Assembly (NCBI GenBank): GCA_035626395.1
Contig: DASPNR010000007.1
Location: 1 to 64,000, forward strand
Length of the DNA: 64,000 nucleotides
From: Candidatus Limnocylindrales bacterium
GTDB lineage: Bacteria; Desulfobacterota; Binatia; UBA1149; CAITLU01
Direction of reading: 5' to 3'
The position numbers and the translations under genes are program-made. Positions within the stretch are counted from its first letter, which is position 1; each line of letters starts with the position of its first letter. Shown piece after piece: positions 52,625 to 61,483 of the stretch. Under the pieces are notes generated by a model. It was not told where the DNA came from. It did not search any database and was given only the letters and a program-made list of their open reading frames with translations.

Positions 52625-53440
52625 ATGAAGTCAGGCCGGCTCTTCTCTATCGTCACCGTCACCAGGAACGACCTCGCCGGCTTGCATGCGACCGCAGCCA
52701 GTATCCGCGAGCAGACGTCCCGAGACTACGAGTGGATTGTCATCGACGGTGCGTCCAGCGATGAAACGCCGCGATGGCTGGCAGACAACGCCGGGAACGG
52801 AGACGTTGTCGTCTCAGAGCCCGATCGCGGGACGTACGATGCGATGAACAAGGGTCTGGACCGCGCAACCGGCCGATACGTGGTCTTCCTCAACAGCGGC
52901 GACACGCTGGCATCGCCCGATACGCTGGGCGCCGTCGGTGCTGCGGTCTGCGCGGCTGAAGTCGAGCCGGACCTTGTCTACGGCGATTCGATCGACGTCC
53001 CGGCCGGCGGCAATGAGCTCTATCGCAGGTCCCGGCGGCATGTCTTCCTGCCGTACGGGATGTTCACGTCGCACCAGGCGATGTACTTCCGGCGCGCCCG
53101 CCGACCCGAGCTGCGCTACGATCTGCAGTACCCGCGGTCGGCGGACTTCGCCTTCGTTTGCAGCTTTCTCCGCGCCGACGCGGCCGGGCAGGCACGTTGC
53201 CTGTACCTGCCGCGGCCCCTGTGCCGCTTCTCGCTGGGCGGCCAGCATTTCACGAATCGCGAGCAGGCCATGCTCGAGGACTTCCGCATCCGTCGTCGGG
53301 TGCTCGGACAGCCGCTGGCGATGGCGGCGGCCCTTTACGCGCTTCACCGGCTTCACCACGCCACCAAACTGGCGGCCCCTTGGCTCACCAGGCGGCTTCG
53401 CTACGACACCGCCGCCGGTGGACCGTCGCGCGTGCGCTGA
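52625..53440 (+). CDS. GT2 family glycosyltransferase (WcaA/WcaE-like)
   Basis: A 271-residue GT-A enzyme with FSIVTVTRNDLAGLHATAAS, EWIVIDGASSDETPRWL, SEPDRGTYDAMNKGLDRATG and the metal site FLNSGDTLASPD, closest in pattern to the colanic acid/Nod-type WcaE group. GMFTSHQAMYFRR corresponds to the acceptor region. It is cytosolic and membrane-associated, adding a sugar to the lipid-linked repeat unit. ATG 52625 starts MKSGRLFSIV. It is followed two bases later by another GT2 gene in the same direction. Confidence 0.9.
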   Translation: MKSGRLFSIVTVTRNDLAGLHATAASIREQTSRDYEWIVIDGASSDETPRWLADNAGNGDVVVSEPDRGTYDAMNKGLDRATGRYVVFLNSGDTLASPDTLGAVGAAVCAAEVEPDLVYGDSIDVPAGGNELYRRSRRHVFLPYGMFTSHQAMYFRRARRPELRYDLQYPRSADFAFVCSFLRADAAGQARCLYLPRPLCRFSLGGQHFTNREQAMLEDFRIRRRVLGQPLAMAAALYALHRLHHATKLAAPWLTRRLRYDTAAGGPSRVR

Positions 53441-53442
53441 TC

Positions 53443-54420
53443 GTGGCCTCCGTCGCGGTCATCGTACCGGCCCGCAATGCCGAGCGATGGGTCCGGCGCC
53501 TGATGGCGTCGATCCGTCTCCAGACGTTCAGCGACCTCGAAGTCGTCGTCGTCGACGACGCCTCGACCGACGATACCGCCGGCAGCTTCGAGCGATACGC
53601 GGGTGCAATACCGTTGCGGATCCTGCGGAATGCGGTGCGAACAGGCGTGGCCGCGGCGCGCAATCTGGCGATCCGCTCGGCGGACTGCCGGTGGATCGCG
53701 ATCGTGGATGCCGACGACTGGATTCATCCTGAACGGATCCAGCATCTGACCGGCATCGCGCAGGCGACGGGGGCACAATGGGTGGCCGATCAGCAGCTCT
53801 GGGTCTGCGGCGATCCGCCGCGGCCGGTGCGTCGCCTTCTGGACGGTCGCGGAATGCCGCTGGAGCAATCGGAATTCGCGCAACGACTGCTGTTGCATTG
53901 CGGCGTCCAGGGCCGGGACTGCGGCAACCTGGCAACGCTACAGCCGCTGGTCGAGCGCGCGGCGATCGACCGGCACGCCCTTTGGTACGACGAGTCCCTC
54001 CGGTGGTGCGAGGACCTGGAATGGTCGCTGCGTTGCACCATGGCTGGCCTGCGGTTGGGATGGTGTTCGGATGCAGACTACTACTACTGTCAGACGGGAG
54101 CGCCCTTCCTGCATTACGGTGACAGGTCCGATCTCATGACGAGCGCACACGAGGCGATCCAGGCCAGCATGTCCGGCGAGCCGTCGCTTCAGCCCGCGCT
54201 CAAGCGCCGAACGCGCGACGTCCGACGATCGACGGCATTCCTGAAGGCGGTCCCGCGAGGCGCTCCGGAACTGCTGCGCCTGCCTCCCGCGACGCTCGCG
54301 TCGAATCTGTGGTGGCGCGTTCGCAACAAGGCGCGTCTGTTGGCACTGCGTCCTTCCGCAGTGGACCGAAGCCGTTTCGACCGCGCGTGGCGCGACGTTC
54401 GGATGGAGATGGAGTCGTGA
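53443..54420 (+). CDS. GT2 family glycosyltransferase
   Basis: A 325-residue GT-A enzyme starting at GTG 53443, immediately after the preceding stop. Motifs: VIVPARNAERWVRRLMAS, VVVDDASTDDTAG, RTGVAAARNLAI and the DxD-type AIVDADDWIHPERI, with WCEDLEWSLRC in the catalytic-base region. It likely adds one sugar of the repeat unit; donor and linkage are unknown. Its end overlaps the FkbM methyltransferase start as GTGA. Confidence 0.9.
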   Translation: MASVAVIVPARNAERWVRRLMASIRLQTFSDLEVVVVDDASTDDTAGSFERYAGAIPLRILRNAVRTGVAAARNLAIRSADCRWIAIVDADDWIHPERIQHLTGIAQATGAQWVADQQLWVCGDPPRPVRRLLDGRGMPLEQSEFAQRLLLHCGVQGRDCGNLATLQPLVERAAIDRHALWYDESLRWCEDLEWSLRCTMAGLRLGWCSDADYYYCQTGAPFLHYGDRSDLMTSAHEAIQASMSGEPSLQPALKRRTRDVRRSTAFLKAVPRGAPELLRLPPATLASNLWWRVRNKARLLALRPSAVDRSRFDRAWRDVRMEMES

Positions 54421-55322
54421 CCAGCAAAACCGCTCACGCCGCGCTCGTGCAAATACCGCCGCGGGCGCTCCCGCCACTTCGGCGATCGTGCATCCAAGCT
54501 CTGCAGACCCTGCCTCTGCCGGTCTGGCGCATTTACAACCGCAGCATCCGGACCCTCGGCCGGCACCGCACGGCCGTCACCTGGTTCTCCGCCCGCATGG
54601 ACGTGGACATCAGCGATTTCATCGGGATGTTCATCTACCACTTCGGTGTGTGGGAACCGCACGTTTCCGCCGCGATCGCCGCCAGGCTCGGACCCGGCGA
54701 CGTCTTCTGCGACGTAGGTGCCAACATCGGCTACCACAGCCTGCTCGCATCGCGGGCCGTCGGCGATACGGGACAGGTGGTGGCCATCGAAGCTTCACCG
54801 TCCATCGCGCAGCAACTGGAGCACAACCTGCGGCTCAACGCGGCAGGCAATGTGCGCGTCGTGCAAGCAGCGGCGTCGGATCGCCGGGGCAGGGTAACCC
54901 TCTTTCGAGGCGAGCAGGGCAACAGCGGGAAAACGACGACCGTTGCAGGGCACGGGCAAGAGCAAGAGGCCGACGTCCGATGCGCGCCGCTTCACGAGCT
55001 CCTGACGGCAGAAGAACTCGCGCGTCTGCGCCTGATCAAGATCGATGTCGAGGGAGCCGAAGGTGCGATCATAAACGATTTCCTCGACAATCGTGCCTGC
55101 TACGCCGACGACGTCGATCTCATCGTCGAGATTTCCGGCGGCCAGGAACACGTCGCTCGAGTGGTCGGACGATTCCGTAGCATCGGCTACGAGCCGTACC
55201 TGCTTCGCAACGACTACGACGTCGCCAGCTACCTGCGCTTCCAGCGCGTTGAGCCGCCCCTCCCGTGGACCATCCCTCATGGCGGGCAACAGGACATCCT
55301 GCTCACCCGCCGCGGTCGTTAG
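54417..55322 (+). CDS. FkbM family methyltransferase
   Basis: A 301-residue SAM-dependent O-methyltransferase with motif I DVFCDVGANIGYHSLLAS, VVAIEASPSIAQQLEHNL, and the FkbM-type LRLIKIDVEGAEGAIIND followed by LIVEISGGQE. It probably methylates a sugar of the polysaccharide. It starts at GTG 54417 coupled to the upstream GT2 gene; an ATG at 54309 would overlap that gene by more than 100 bases. It converges with the sulfotransferase gene, with eight bases between stops. Confidence 0.88.
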   Translation: MTSKTAHAALVQIPPRALPPLRRSCIQALQTLPLPVWRIYNRSIRTLGRHRTAVTWFSARMDVDISDFIGMFIYHFGVWEPHVSAAIAARLGPGDVFCDVGANIGYHSLLASRAVGDTGQVVAIEASPSIAQQLEHNLRLNAAGNVRVVQAAASDRRGRVTLFRGEQGNSGKTTTVAGHGQEQEADVRCAPLHELLTAEELARLRLIKIDVEGAEGAIINDFLDNRACYADDVDLIVEISGGQEHVARVVGRFRSIGYEPYLLRNDYDVASYLRFQRVEPPLPWTIPHGGQQDILLTRRGR

Positions 55323-55330
55323 CTCCGCCG

Positions 55331-56308
55331 TCAATCGATCTTGGGTATCGGCAGCGTCCCGCGCCGACGCCACAGGTCACGCACCGTCGTCGACGCGAGG
55401 AGCGGGCCCAGGAACGACAGTACCAATGCGCTCGCGTCCGCACCGACGCCGTCCCATCGGAGCTTCAGCCGATCCAGCTCCGCCAGCGTCGCGGCCTGGT
55501 CCAGGCCGAAAGTCGCGCACGTCTCGCGACCCAGTCGCCGCAGGTACCGCCGGGCGAAATGCCGCCGGACGGGCGTGTTCAGCACCTCGTGCCAGCGATT
55601 CACGGATGATTGCACGACAGAGGAGCCGCTGAGATTGGCGGACTTGTCGCCCAACCGGCCCGAGTCGGCAGCTACCGCGTCGCCATCAAGCATGCGCACG
55701 TCGTACTCCAGTCCGAGGTGCTCGCACACCCGGCGACATATTCCTTCCGGGTCCGATACGAGATGCTCGTAGCGTACCGTCAGGAATCGGTCGGGACGTT
55801 GCGTCAGCGCTTCATGGATTGCGCAAGGGCCGCGATAGAGGTCCAGGAGCGCGTTGTGGAGCCACAACCGGTCGCCTCCCCAGGTCGTGATGACGGACGA
55901 AAGAACGTCGAGCGGGTTGCGCAGGAGAACGATGGCTTTCGCATCCGGAAAGACCCGGAGGACGAAGTCGATGATGAGGAAGTAGCGTGGCGTCTTGTCG
56001 AGGAAGTAGGCCGTTTCGCCGCCGGCTGCCCGCCGATAGACGTCCAACGTGAAGCCTCGCACCGCGTCCTCGAAGTCGCGCGCACCGTTCGGCATTCGAG
56101 CGGCGAGGTCCTCAATGGCGATGCACGCCCCGCGCTGGGAATACTCCGCATAGCTGCGGATGCCGCTCCCGGCCACCATGCCCGCCAGCGGCAGCAGGAT
56201 CCACGGCTCGCTCGCCGTCGCGATGCTCGGATGTCCGGCGAGCAGCCGCTGGAGCAGCGTCGATCCGCTGCGCGGGAGCGAAAAAAGGTACAGGGGTGTC
56301 ACACTCAA
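55331..56308 (-). CDS. PAPS-dependent sulfotransferase
   Basis: A 325-residue protein with a textbook 5'-phosphosulfate loop [15 protein letters not shown] near its N-terminus, [13 protein letters not shown], the 3'-phosphate site [18 protein letters not shown] and [13 protein letters not shown]. Of the three sulfotransferase-like proteins here it is the most canonical. It could sulfate the polysaccharide encoded around it. Translation starts at TTG 56308 or GTG 56302; neither has a strong ribosome-binding site. Confidence 0.9.
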   Translation of the reverse strand: MSVTPLYLFSLPRSGSTLLQRLLAGHPSIATASEPWILLPLAGMVAGSGIRSYAEYSQRGACIAIEDLAARMPNGARDFEDAVRGFTLDVYRRAAGGETAYFLDKTPRYFLIIDFVLRVFPDAKAIVLLRNPLDVLSSVITTWGGDRLWLHNALLDLYRGPCAIHEALTQRPDRFLTVRYEHLVSDPEGICRRVCEHLGLEYDVRMLDGDAVAADSGRLGDKSANLSGSSVVQSSVNRWHEVLNTPVRRHFARRYLRRLGRETCATFGLDQAATLAELDRLKLRWDGVGADASALVLSFLGPLLASTTVRDLWRRRGTLPIPKID

Positions 56309-56386
56309 CGCCCATTACCGCTGGCCGCCTCCATTGCAATCGGCCTGCCCTTCGCACAGGCTCGAAGTTCGGCACGACGGTCGGCC

Positions 56387-56977
56387 ATGGATGAAATTCG
56401 TCAAGGAGCCGCGAACAGCCAGCGCCCGGTCGGTAGAACCAGCGCGTTCGTTCCGCTTGCGCTGGCCCTGCTTCACCTCACGGTGAAGGTAATCTCGTAC
56501 CTGCCGTCGCATCTGATCCGGAACGCGCTGCTCCGGACTCTCGGCATGCGATTGGGGAGCGGCAGCACGCTTTACAGCGGATTCGAGCTGCGTTCGCCGT
56601 GGAAGATCCAAATCGGCGATGACACGGTGGTGGGGCACCGTGCAACATTGGACGGACGGCGAGGCCTTCGGATCGGCGCCCACGTCAACTTCAGCTCCGA
56701 AGTCATGGTGTGGACGCTCCAGCACGATTACCGGGATCCTTTCTTCACCGTCAGCGGTGCGTCCGTGGTGATCGAGGACTATGCGTGGCTCGGCCCGCGC
56801 GTGATCGTGCTGCCCGGCGTCACGATCGGCAAAGGAGCGGTCATCGCAGCGGGAGCAGTCGTAACCGCGGACGTTGCCCCGTATGCAGTCATGGCAGGAG
56901 TGCCCGCGCGCCAGATCGGCACTCGCCCGGCGGATCTGCGCTACACGCTGAGCCATTCAATCGCGCCATTCATTTGA
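56387..56977 (+). CDS. Left-handed beta-helix acyltransferase (WcaF/LacA-like)
   Basis: A 196-residue hexapeptide-repeat protein. After an amphipathic N-terminus, [36 protein letters not shown], the catalytic His in [11 protein letters not shown] and [19 protein letters not shown] form the trimeric beta-helix. [24 protein letters not shown] closes it. It should transfer acetyl from acetyl-CoA to a sugar hydroxyl. ATG 56387 was chosen; earlier in-frame reading is antisense to the sulfotransferase. Its 3' end overlaps the convergent membrane protein gene by eight bases. Confidence 0.9.
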   Translation: MDEIRQGAANSQRPVGRTSAFVPLALALLHLTVKVISYLPSHLIRNALLRTLGMRLGSGSTLYSGFELRSPWKIQIGDDTVVGHRATLDGRRGLRIGAHVNFSSEVMVWTLQHDYRDPFFTVSGASVVIEDYAWLGPRVIVLPGVTIGKGAVIAAGAVVTADVAPYAVMAGVPARQIGTRPADLRYTLSHSIAPFI

Positions 56978-58277
56978 GCGCCGGCACACCACCTCCCGGC
57001 TCCAGCACCGGAGGCCAGCGGCGGCGGTCCCCGTGCACGACGCGCTTGTCACGCATTGCGACCTGTCGCTCGGGCGCCCGGATCCGCCAATCGACCACGA
57101 GGCACGCGACCGAGAACCAGAACGGCAGCGCGAGCTTCGCCTGGTTGAGGACCGGGTTGAACGTCAGCTCGAAGAGGAACGACGCGACGAAGACGGTGGC
57201 GGCCAATTCCATGCGCGCCGTGCGCGCAACGTAGTCGGGCAGACTCAGGATCGCATGCTTCAAGGCGACGATGCAGGGCAGGAGAAACAGGATCAGACCC
57301 AACGTGCCTCCGAACGCCATCACGTCGAACGTGTCGGAATGGCTGGGGAGCACACTGAGGCCCACCCGCATGATTGGAGAGCCTACAAAAAGCTGACCCC
57401 ACAGCGGACTCGACTGGAACAGTTCCCATCGCTCGCTGTACGTCACCAGTCGGACGCCGGGGCTGCCGCTGGGTAGAAGCGCCTGATAGACGATCGCCGC
57501 GGTCGCCACCGAGGCGAACGTCGCGCAGGCGACCGTGGCTACCCACAACCGTCTGGCGGCCGCAGCGGGTTGCCGCATCCGCCGGCGCGAGCGTAGCTCG
57601 ACGATGAACATGGCGCCGATACCGATGAGCGCGAACGCAAAGCCGGTCAGCTTGATCGTCGCGGCCGCGGCGAGGCTGAAGAAAACGACGAGCGCAATTC
57701 TGCGCATGGCCCAAGGATCGGCCAGCGCTGCACCGACGACGGCAGCGAAGTACACACATTGTTCGTGGTAGATGTGCTTCAGGTCCACCATCCGCACGCC
57801 GAGTCGCCACAGACCGAGGATGACGACCATGACCACAGCGGCCAGCACCAGGACGACGGCGAGCCTTCGTTCCAGGTACCGTTTCTCCGTCGGCAAATAC
57901 ATGGCCATGTAGGATGGCAGGAACGGCAAGGCGCACAGCCCCCGGCCCAGGAATGAATCGGACAGCTCCGCGCCGTACTGGAAGATCGTGTAGACACTGC
58001 CGGCGATGACGAAAACGGCGAACGAGAGCACGGACAGGAAGGGAAGCGTCGCCAGCGGGAATCCCCGCGCACCGAGCCAGTAGAACGGTAGTGCGAGCGT
58101 CGCCAGGAACGCTGGAGCGTACTTGGCCGGCGCAAACCGCTGTAGTCCCCACTCGGTATCGGACGGGTCGACCGCGAAGGCCGTCGCAAGCACCAGCGCA
58201 GCCAGCAGCAGGTTGGTTCCGAAGCGCACCAGCGGCCGGCTCCGAATCGTGATCCGGATCGGCTTGACGCGCCTCAT
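56970..58277 (-). CDS. Polytopic membrane protein, O-antigen polymerase-like
   Basis: A 435-residue protein with about eleven hydrophobic segments. A loop at about 290-330 reads [20 protein letters not shown] and [21 protein letters not shown]. This resembles the Wzy/WaaL arrangement (Arg-containing loop, then HSDxxDVMAxGG) but is more divergent than the other two such proteins in this window. It was started at ATG 58277; the Arg-rich extension to 58442 is not membrane-protein-like and overlaps the divergent gene. Role in polymerisation is an inference. Confidence 0.75.
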   Translation of the reverse strand: MRRVKPIRITIRSRPLVRFGTNLLLAALVLATAFAVDPSDTEWGLQRFAPAKYAPAFLATLALPFYWLGARGFPLATLPFLSVLSFAVFVIAGSVYTIFQYGAELSDSFLGRGLCALPFLPSYMAMYLPTEKRYLERRLAVVLVLAAVVMVVILGLWRLGVRMVDLKHIYHEQCVYFAAVVGAALADPWAMRRIALVVFFSLAAAATIKLTGFAFALIGIGAMFIVELRSRRRMRQPAAAARRLWVATVACATFASVATAAIVYQALLPSGSPGVRLVTYSERWELFQSSPLWGQLFVGSPIMRVGLSVLPSHSDTFDVMAFGGTLGLILFLLPCIVALKHAILSLPDYVARTARMELAATVFVASFLFELTFNPVLNQAKLALPFWFSVACLVVDWRIRAPERQVAMRDKRVVHGDRRRWPPVLEPGGGVPALK

Positions 58278-58393
58278 GACGTCGAACTGCCTGAGATCCG
58301 CGGAAACGGCAACACGGCCGCCTCGTCTTCTCGCGCGATCCCGCCTACGATGGGTCCGATGCGTGTCGATCGTTCTATGGCTACGCCGGTTCG

Positions 58394-59731
58394 ATGAATC
58401 CTGCAGTGTCCGCCATACCGTGGCGCCGCTCCGCGCTGCCACTTCTCCTTGCCGCCTTCCTCGCAGCCACGTTTCTGGCTCTGGGCGCCAATTCGGATGT
58501 AGGCCGCAACTTCGTCACGGTTGGCTGCGGTGCATTAGCCGTCGCTGCCGTCACCGTCGCCGGACGCTACGCGACGGCTACGATCTCTCCTCCTTTCCTC
58601 GTACTCGCGTTCGCTCTGCCGATACAGGCGGTCGTGCAGACGATCGCCGCGTTGACGGGCGTCGTCTCGGACGATTTCGCACCGGTCGCGACACTGGCGG
58701 ACGCGTCGGCACTGTACGTTGCCTATGCGCTGTTCCTGGTTGCGGCCCGCCTGGCTCTACCGACGCTGGGCGACGTGCGAACGATCGTGACCGCTTTGGT
58801 CACGCTCGGCCTGTTGGAAAGCGCCTACGGTGCGCTCAACCTGCTGGCGGGAAACGAATACCTGCTCGTGTTCAAGCGCCTCGCCTACCACGACTCGGCA
58901 ACCGGGACGCTCGTCAACCGCAATCACTTCGCCTACGTTCTCGAGATGACGATTCCTCTCGCGGTCACCACCGCGATCGCTTCGCTGCCAGCGCGATACT
59001 CGGGGACTATCGCCGCTGCCGAAGAGAAGGCCAGGGCAGGCATCGTCATGGTCGCGGTCGCCGTCATGCTGCTGGCGTTGCTGCTCTCGCGCTCCCGCAT
59101 GGGGCTCGCCAGCCTTGTCGCTGCCGCCGTCATGATGATCGGGTGCGAGCGGGTTCTCCGGCCGGCGGGCGTCTCGCCAAGTGCGTTAGCTGGCCGAGGC
59201 GCGGTGGCGATTCTGGTGGCAATCACGTCGGTCTTCGTCGCCGGCGTCGGCTTGGACGTCGCGATCGAGCGCTTCTCCCACGCGAGCTCGGACCTGGAAG
59301 TGGGCCGTCTGCCAATCTGGCGGGATAGCTGGCCGATGGCGCTGACGCATCCGTTGTTCGGGAGCGGCTTCGGCGGCTACGGTGAGTTGATCGCCTCCTA
59401 TCGCGACGGGCCTTCGGGCTTCAGCTATGGCCATGCGCACAGCGATTATCTGGAGACGGCGATCGAGGGCGGCATCGTGGCGGTGCTGGTCGTGGCCGCG
59501 TGGATGACCTTCTTCGTCCGCCGCCTGGTGCGCGCTCTCCGTATGACCGTTTCGCCCGAACGTCGCATGATGATCGTAGCGGCCGCGACGGGGATCACCT
59601 CGGTCGCGCTGCACTCCACCCTGGACTTCGGCTTGCGCATTCCGGCCGTCGCGTTGACCCTGCTGCTGCTCGTCGCTGTCTTCCTCCGTCTGACGGACGG
59701 CGAGGAAGCGCGACCCGTTGTTCGTGCGTGA
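58394..59731 (+). CDS. O-antigen ligase/polymerase (Wzy_C) family protein
   Basis: A 445-residue protein with about eleven membrane segments. It has the canonical Wzy_C loop: GTLVNRNHFAYVLEM, VGRLPIWRDSWPMALTHPLF, GSGFGGYGELI and the HAHSDYLETAIEGGIV motif, all typical of exopolysaccharide ligases/polymerases. ATG 58394 begins MNPAVSAIPW. It is followed four bases later by the PHP phosphatase gene, suggesting a transcript with it and the methyltransferase. Confidence 0.9.
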   Translation: MNPAVSAIPWRRSALPLLLAAFLAATFLALGANSDVGRNFVTVGCGALAVAAVTVAGRYATATISPPFLVLAFALPIQAVVQTIAALTGVVSDDFAPVATLADASALYVAYALFLVAARLALPTLGDVRTIVTALVTLGLLESAYGALNLLAGNEYLLVFKRLAYHDSATGTLVNRNHFAYVLEMTIPLAVTTAIASLPARYSGTIAAAEEKARAGIVMVAVAVMLLALLLSRSRMGLASLVAAAVMMIGCERVLRPAGVSPSALAGRGAVAILVAITSVFVAGVGLDVAIERFSHASSDLEVGRLPIWRDSWPMALTHPLFGSGFGGYGELIASYRDGPSGFSYGHAHSDYLETAIEGGIVAVLVVAAWMTFFVRRLVRALRMTVSPERRMMIVAAATGITSVALHSTLDFGLRIPAVALTLLLLVAVFLRLTDGEEARPVVRA

Positions 59732-59735
59732 AACG

Positions 59736-60509
59736 ATGATCGACCTCCATTGTCATCTGCTGCCTGGGATCGACGACGGTCCGCGGACCTGGGGGGAGTC
59801 CATCGATCTTTGCCGCGCGATGGTCGACGATGGCATCACCCGTGCCATCACGACGCCGCACCTGATCGACGGCGTGTACGAGAACACGCTGCAAGTGACG
59901 CGGCCGCTGGTAGCCGAGCTCCGACAGCGGCTTGGTGACAATGGCATTTGCCTGGATGTCGATGCGGCGGCGGAAATCGACATTTCCTCGCGCTTCGTTT
60001 CGGGCGACGGCTCCGACATACCCACCCTGTGCGGCACTGCCGCGCTGCTGGAGATGCCCGTCGCGGTCATCCCTCATGCCATGGAGCGAATCCTGTTCGC
60101 TGTGCGGTCACGGAGCCTGCTGCCGGTGCTGGCTCACCCCGAGCGCAATCACCTCGTGCAGGAGAATCCGGAGGTCGTGGCGTCGTGGGTTGAGTTGGGT
60201 GCCATCTTACAGCTCGACGCAGAATCTCTGCTCGGCCTCTGGGGCAAGAGCGCTCAGCGCTGCGCCGAGCAGCTGCTCATGAAAGGCATCGTCGGCGTGG
60301 TGGCAAGCGACTCCCATTCCTGCCGCAAGCGGCCGCCGCGCATGTCGGCGGCCGCGGCCAGGACTCGCGCACTGCTCGGAGATTTCGCATCGCATATGTT
60401 CACCGCCACTCCTGCCGCGATCCTCTCCGGACAATTCCGCGATCTGCCGAACCTGGAAAGGGATCCGGCACGATCCCGCTCGTTCTTCGGACGCTTGTGG
60501 AAGCGCTGA
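59736..60509 (+). CDS. CpsB/YwqE-type PHP-domain tyrosine phosphatase
   Basis: A 257-residue PHP-fold metal-dependent phosphatase with MIDLHCHLLPGIDDGP, ITTPHL, LLPVLAHPERN and VGVVASDSHS, the His/Asp clusters that bind three metals in CpsB/Wzb-like phosphatases. It should dephosphorylate the C-terminal tyrosines of the BY-kinase encoded at 62759, setting polymer length. ATG 59736 is used instead of TTG 59718, which would overlap the polymerase stop. The C-terminal 30 residues are basic. Confidence 0.9.
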   Translation: MIDLHCHLLPGIDDGPRTWGESIDLCRAMVDDGITRAITTPHLIDGVYENTLQVTRPLVAELRQRLGDNGICLDVDAAAEIDISSRFVSGDGSDIPTLCGTAALLEMPVAVIPHAMERILFAVRSRSLLPVLAHPERNHLVQENPEVVASWVELGAILQLDAESLLGLWGKSAQRCAEQLLMKGIVGVVASDSHSCRKRPPRMSAAAARTRALLGDFASHMFTATPAAILSGQFRDLPNLERDPARSRSFFGRLWKR

Positions 60510-60514
60510 GGCCG

Positions 60515-61483
60515 GTGACGATCAAAACGTCATTGCAAAGTCTGCTCCCCGCGCTGGACGTCGTGCTGGCGCCGCTCGTAGCGCCCGCCGCAGTCTTGCT
60601 GCGACTCGTGCGGACCGCGGGGCTGCACCGCCTGCCGCTGTGCCGGCGAGTTCTCGTGAGCATCGGTCTGCTGCCGGTACGCCGGCACTATTACGAGCCG
60701 TTGTTCCATCCACGCGACCTTCGCGCGTCCTTCGACAGAGACCGGCCGCTGCCGGGCGTCGATCTGCGCGTTGACGAGCAGCTTTCGTTGCTGCGCGAGC
60801 TGCGCAGCACGAGGGAGGAGATCGCCGACCTCAGCGTGACTCCGACCACGGATCTGTCTTTCCACTTTGGCAATATTGCCTTCGAATCGGGCGACGCCGA
60901 GATATGGTATGCGGTCATCCGTCATCTCCGTCCGCGGACGATCATCGAGATCGGATCGGGATATTCGACGCGGCTCGCGGCGCGGGCAATCGAGCGCAAC
61001 AGCCTCGACGATGCGTCCTACCGCTGCCGTCACGTGTGCATAGAGCCGTACGAGATGCCGTGGCTCGAGAAGCTGGGCGTAGAGGTGGTGCGCCGGCGGG
61101 TGGAAGACGTCGGAGCGGAATTCTTCGCTTCGCTGACGTCGGGCGACATTCTTTTCATCGATTCCTCGCACATCATCCGCCCGCAGGGGGACGTGCTGTT
61201 CGAGTTCCTCGAGCTTCTCCCGACGCTTTGTCCTGGCGTGGTCGTCCACGTTCACGACGTGTTCACACCCCGCGACTACCTCGAGCCGTGGGTGATCCAG
61301 CAGGTGCGGCTATGGAACGAGCAGTACCTTCTGGAGGCGTTCCTCACGCACAACGCGAATTGGGAGGTGATGCTGGCCCTGAACCACTTGCACCACCACC
61401 ACTACGAGGAACTCGCCGGAGCGTGCCCCTTCCTGACTCGCGATCGCGAGCCGGGCTCCTTCTACATCCGCCGCGCTGCCTAG
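60515..61483 (+). CDS. Class I SAM-dependent methyltransferase
   Basis: A 322-residue protein (GTG 60515 with GAGG just upstream; GTG 60497 also possible). A hydrophobic N-terminal helix (about 8-34) may bind the membrane. The SAM-binding core has RTIIEIGSGYSTRLAARAI, HVCIEPYEMPWL, GDILFIDSSHI and GVVVHVHDVFTPRDY, as in the methyltransferase_24/CmcI-like group. HLHHHHYEEL near the end is a striking His run that could bind metal. It probably modifies the polysaccharide. It converges with the TPR gene with a four-base overlap. Confidence 0.82.
   Translation: MTIKTSLQSLLPALDVVLAPLVAPAAVLLRLVRTAGLHRLPLCRRVLVSIGLLPVRRHYYEPLFHPRDLRASFDRDRPLPGVDLRVDEQLSLLRELRSTREEIADLSVTPTTDLSFHFGNIAFESGDAEIWYAVIRHLRPRTIIEIGSGYSTRLAARAIERNSLDDASYRCRHVCIEPYEMPWLEKLGVEVVRRRVEDVGAEFFASLTSGDILFIDSSHIIRPQGDVLFEFLELLPTLCPGVVVHVHDVFTPRDYLEPWVIQQVRLWNEQYLLEAFLTHNANWEVMLALNHLHHHHYEELAGACPFLTRDREPGSFYIRRAA

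Noticed and set aside
54309..54420. An upstream ATG for the FkbM methyltransferase
   Set aside because: It would overlap the preceding glycosyltransferase by more than 100 bases and adds Arg-rich residues without homology; GTG 54417 with GTGA coupling is better.
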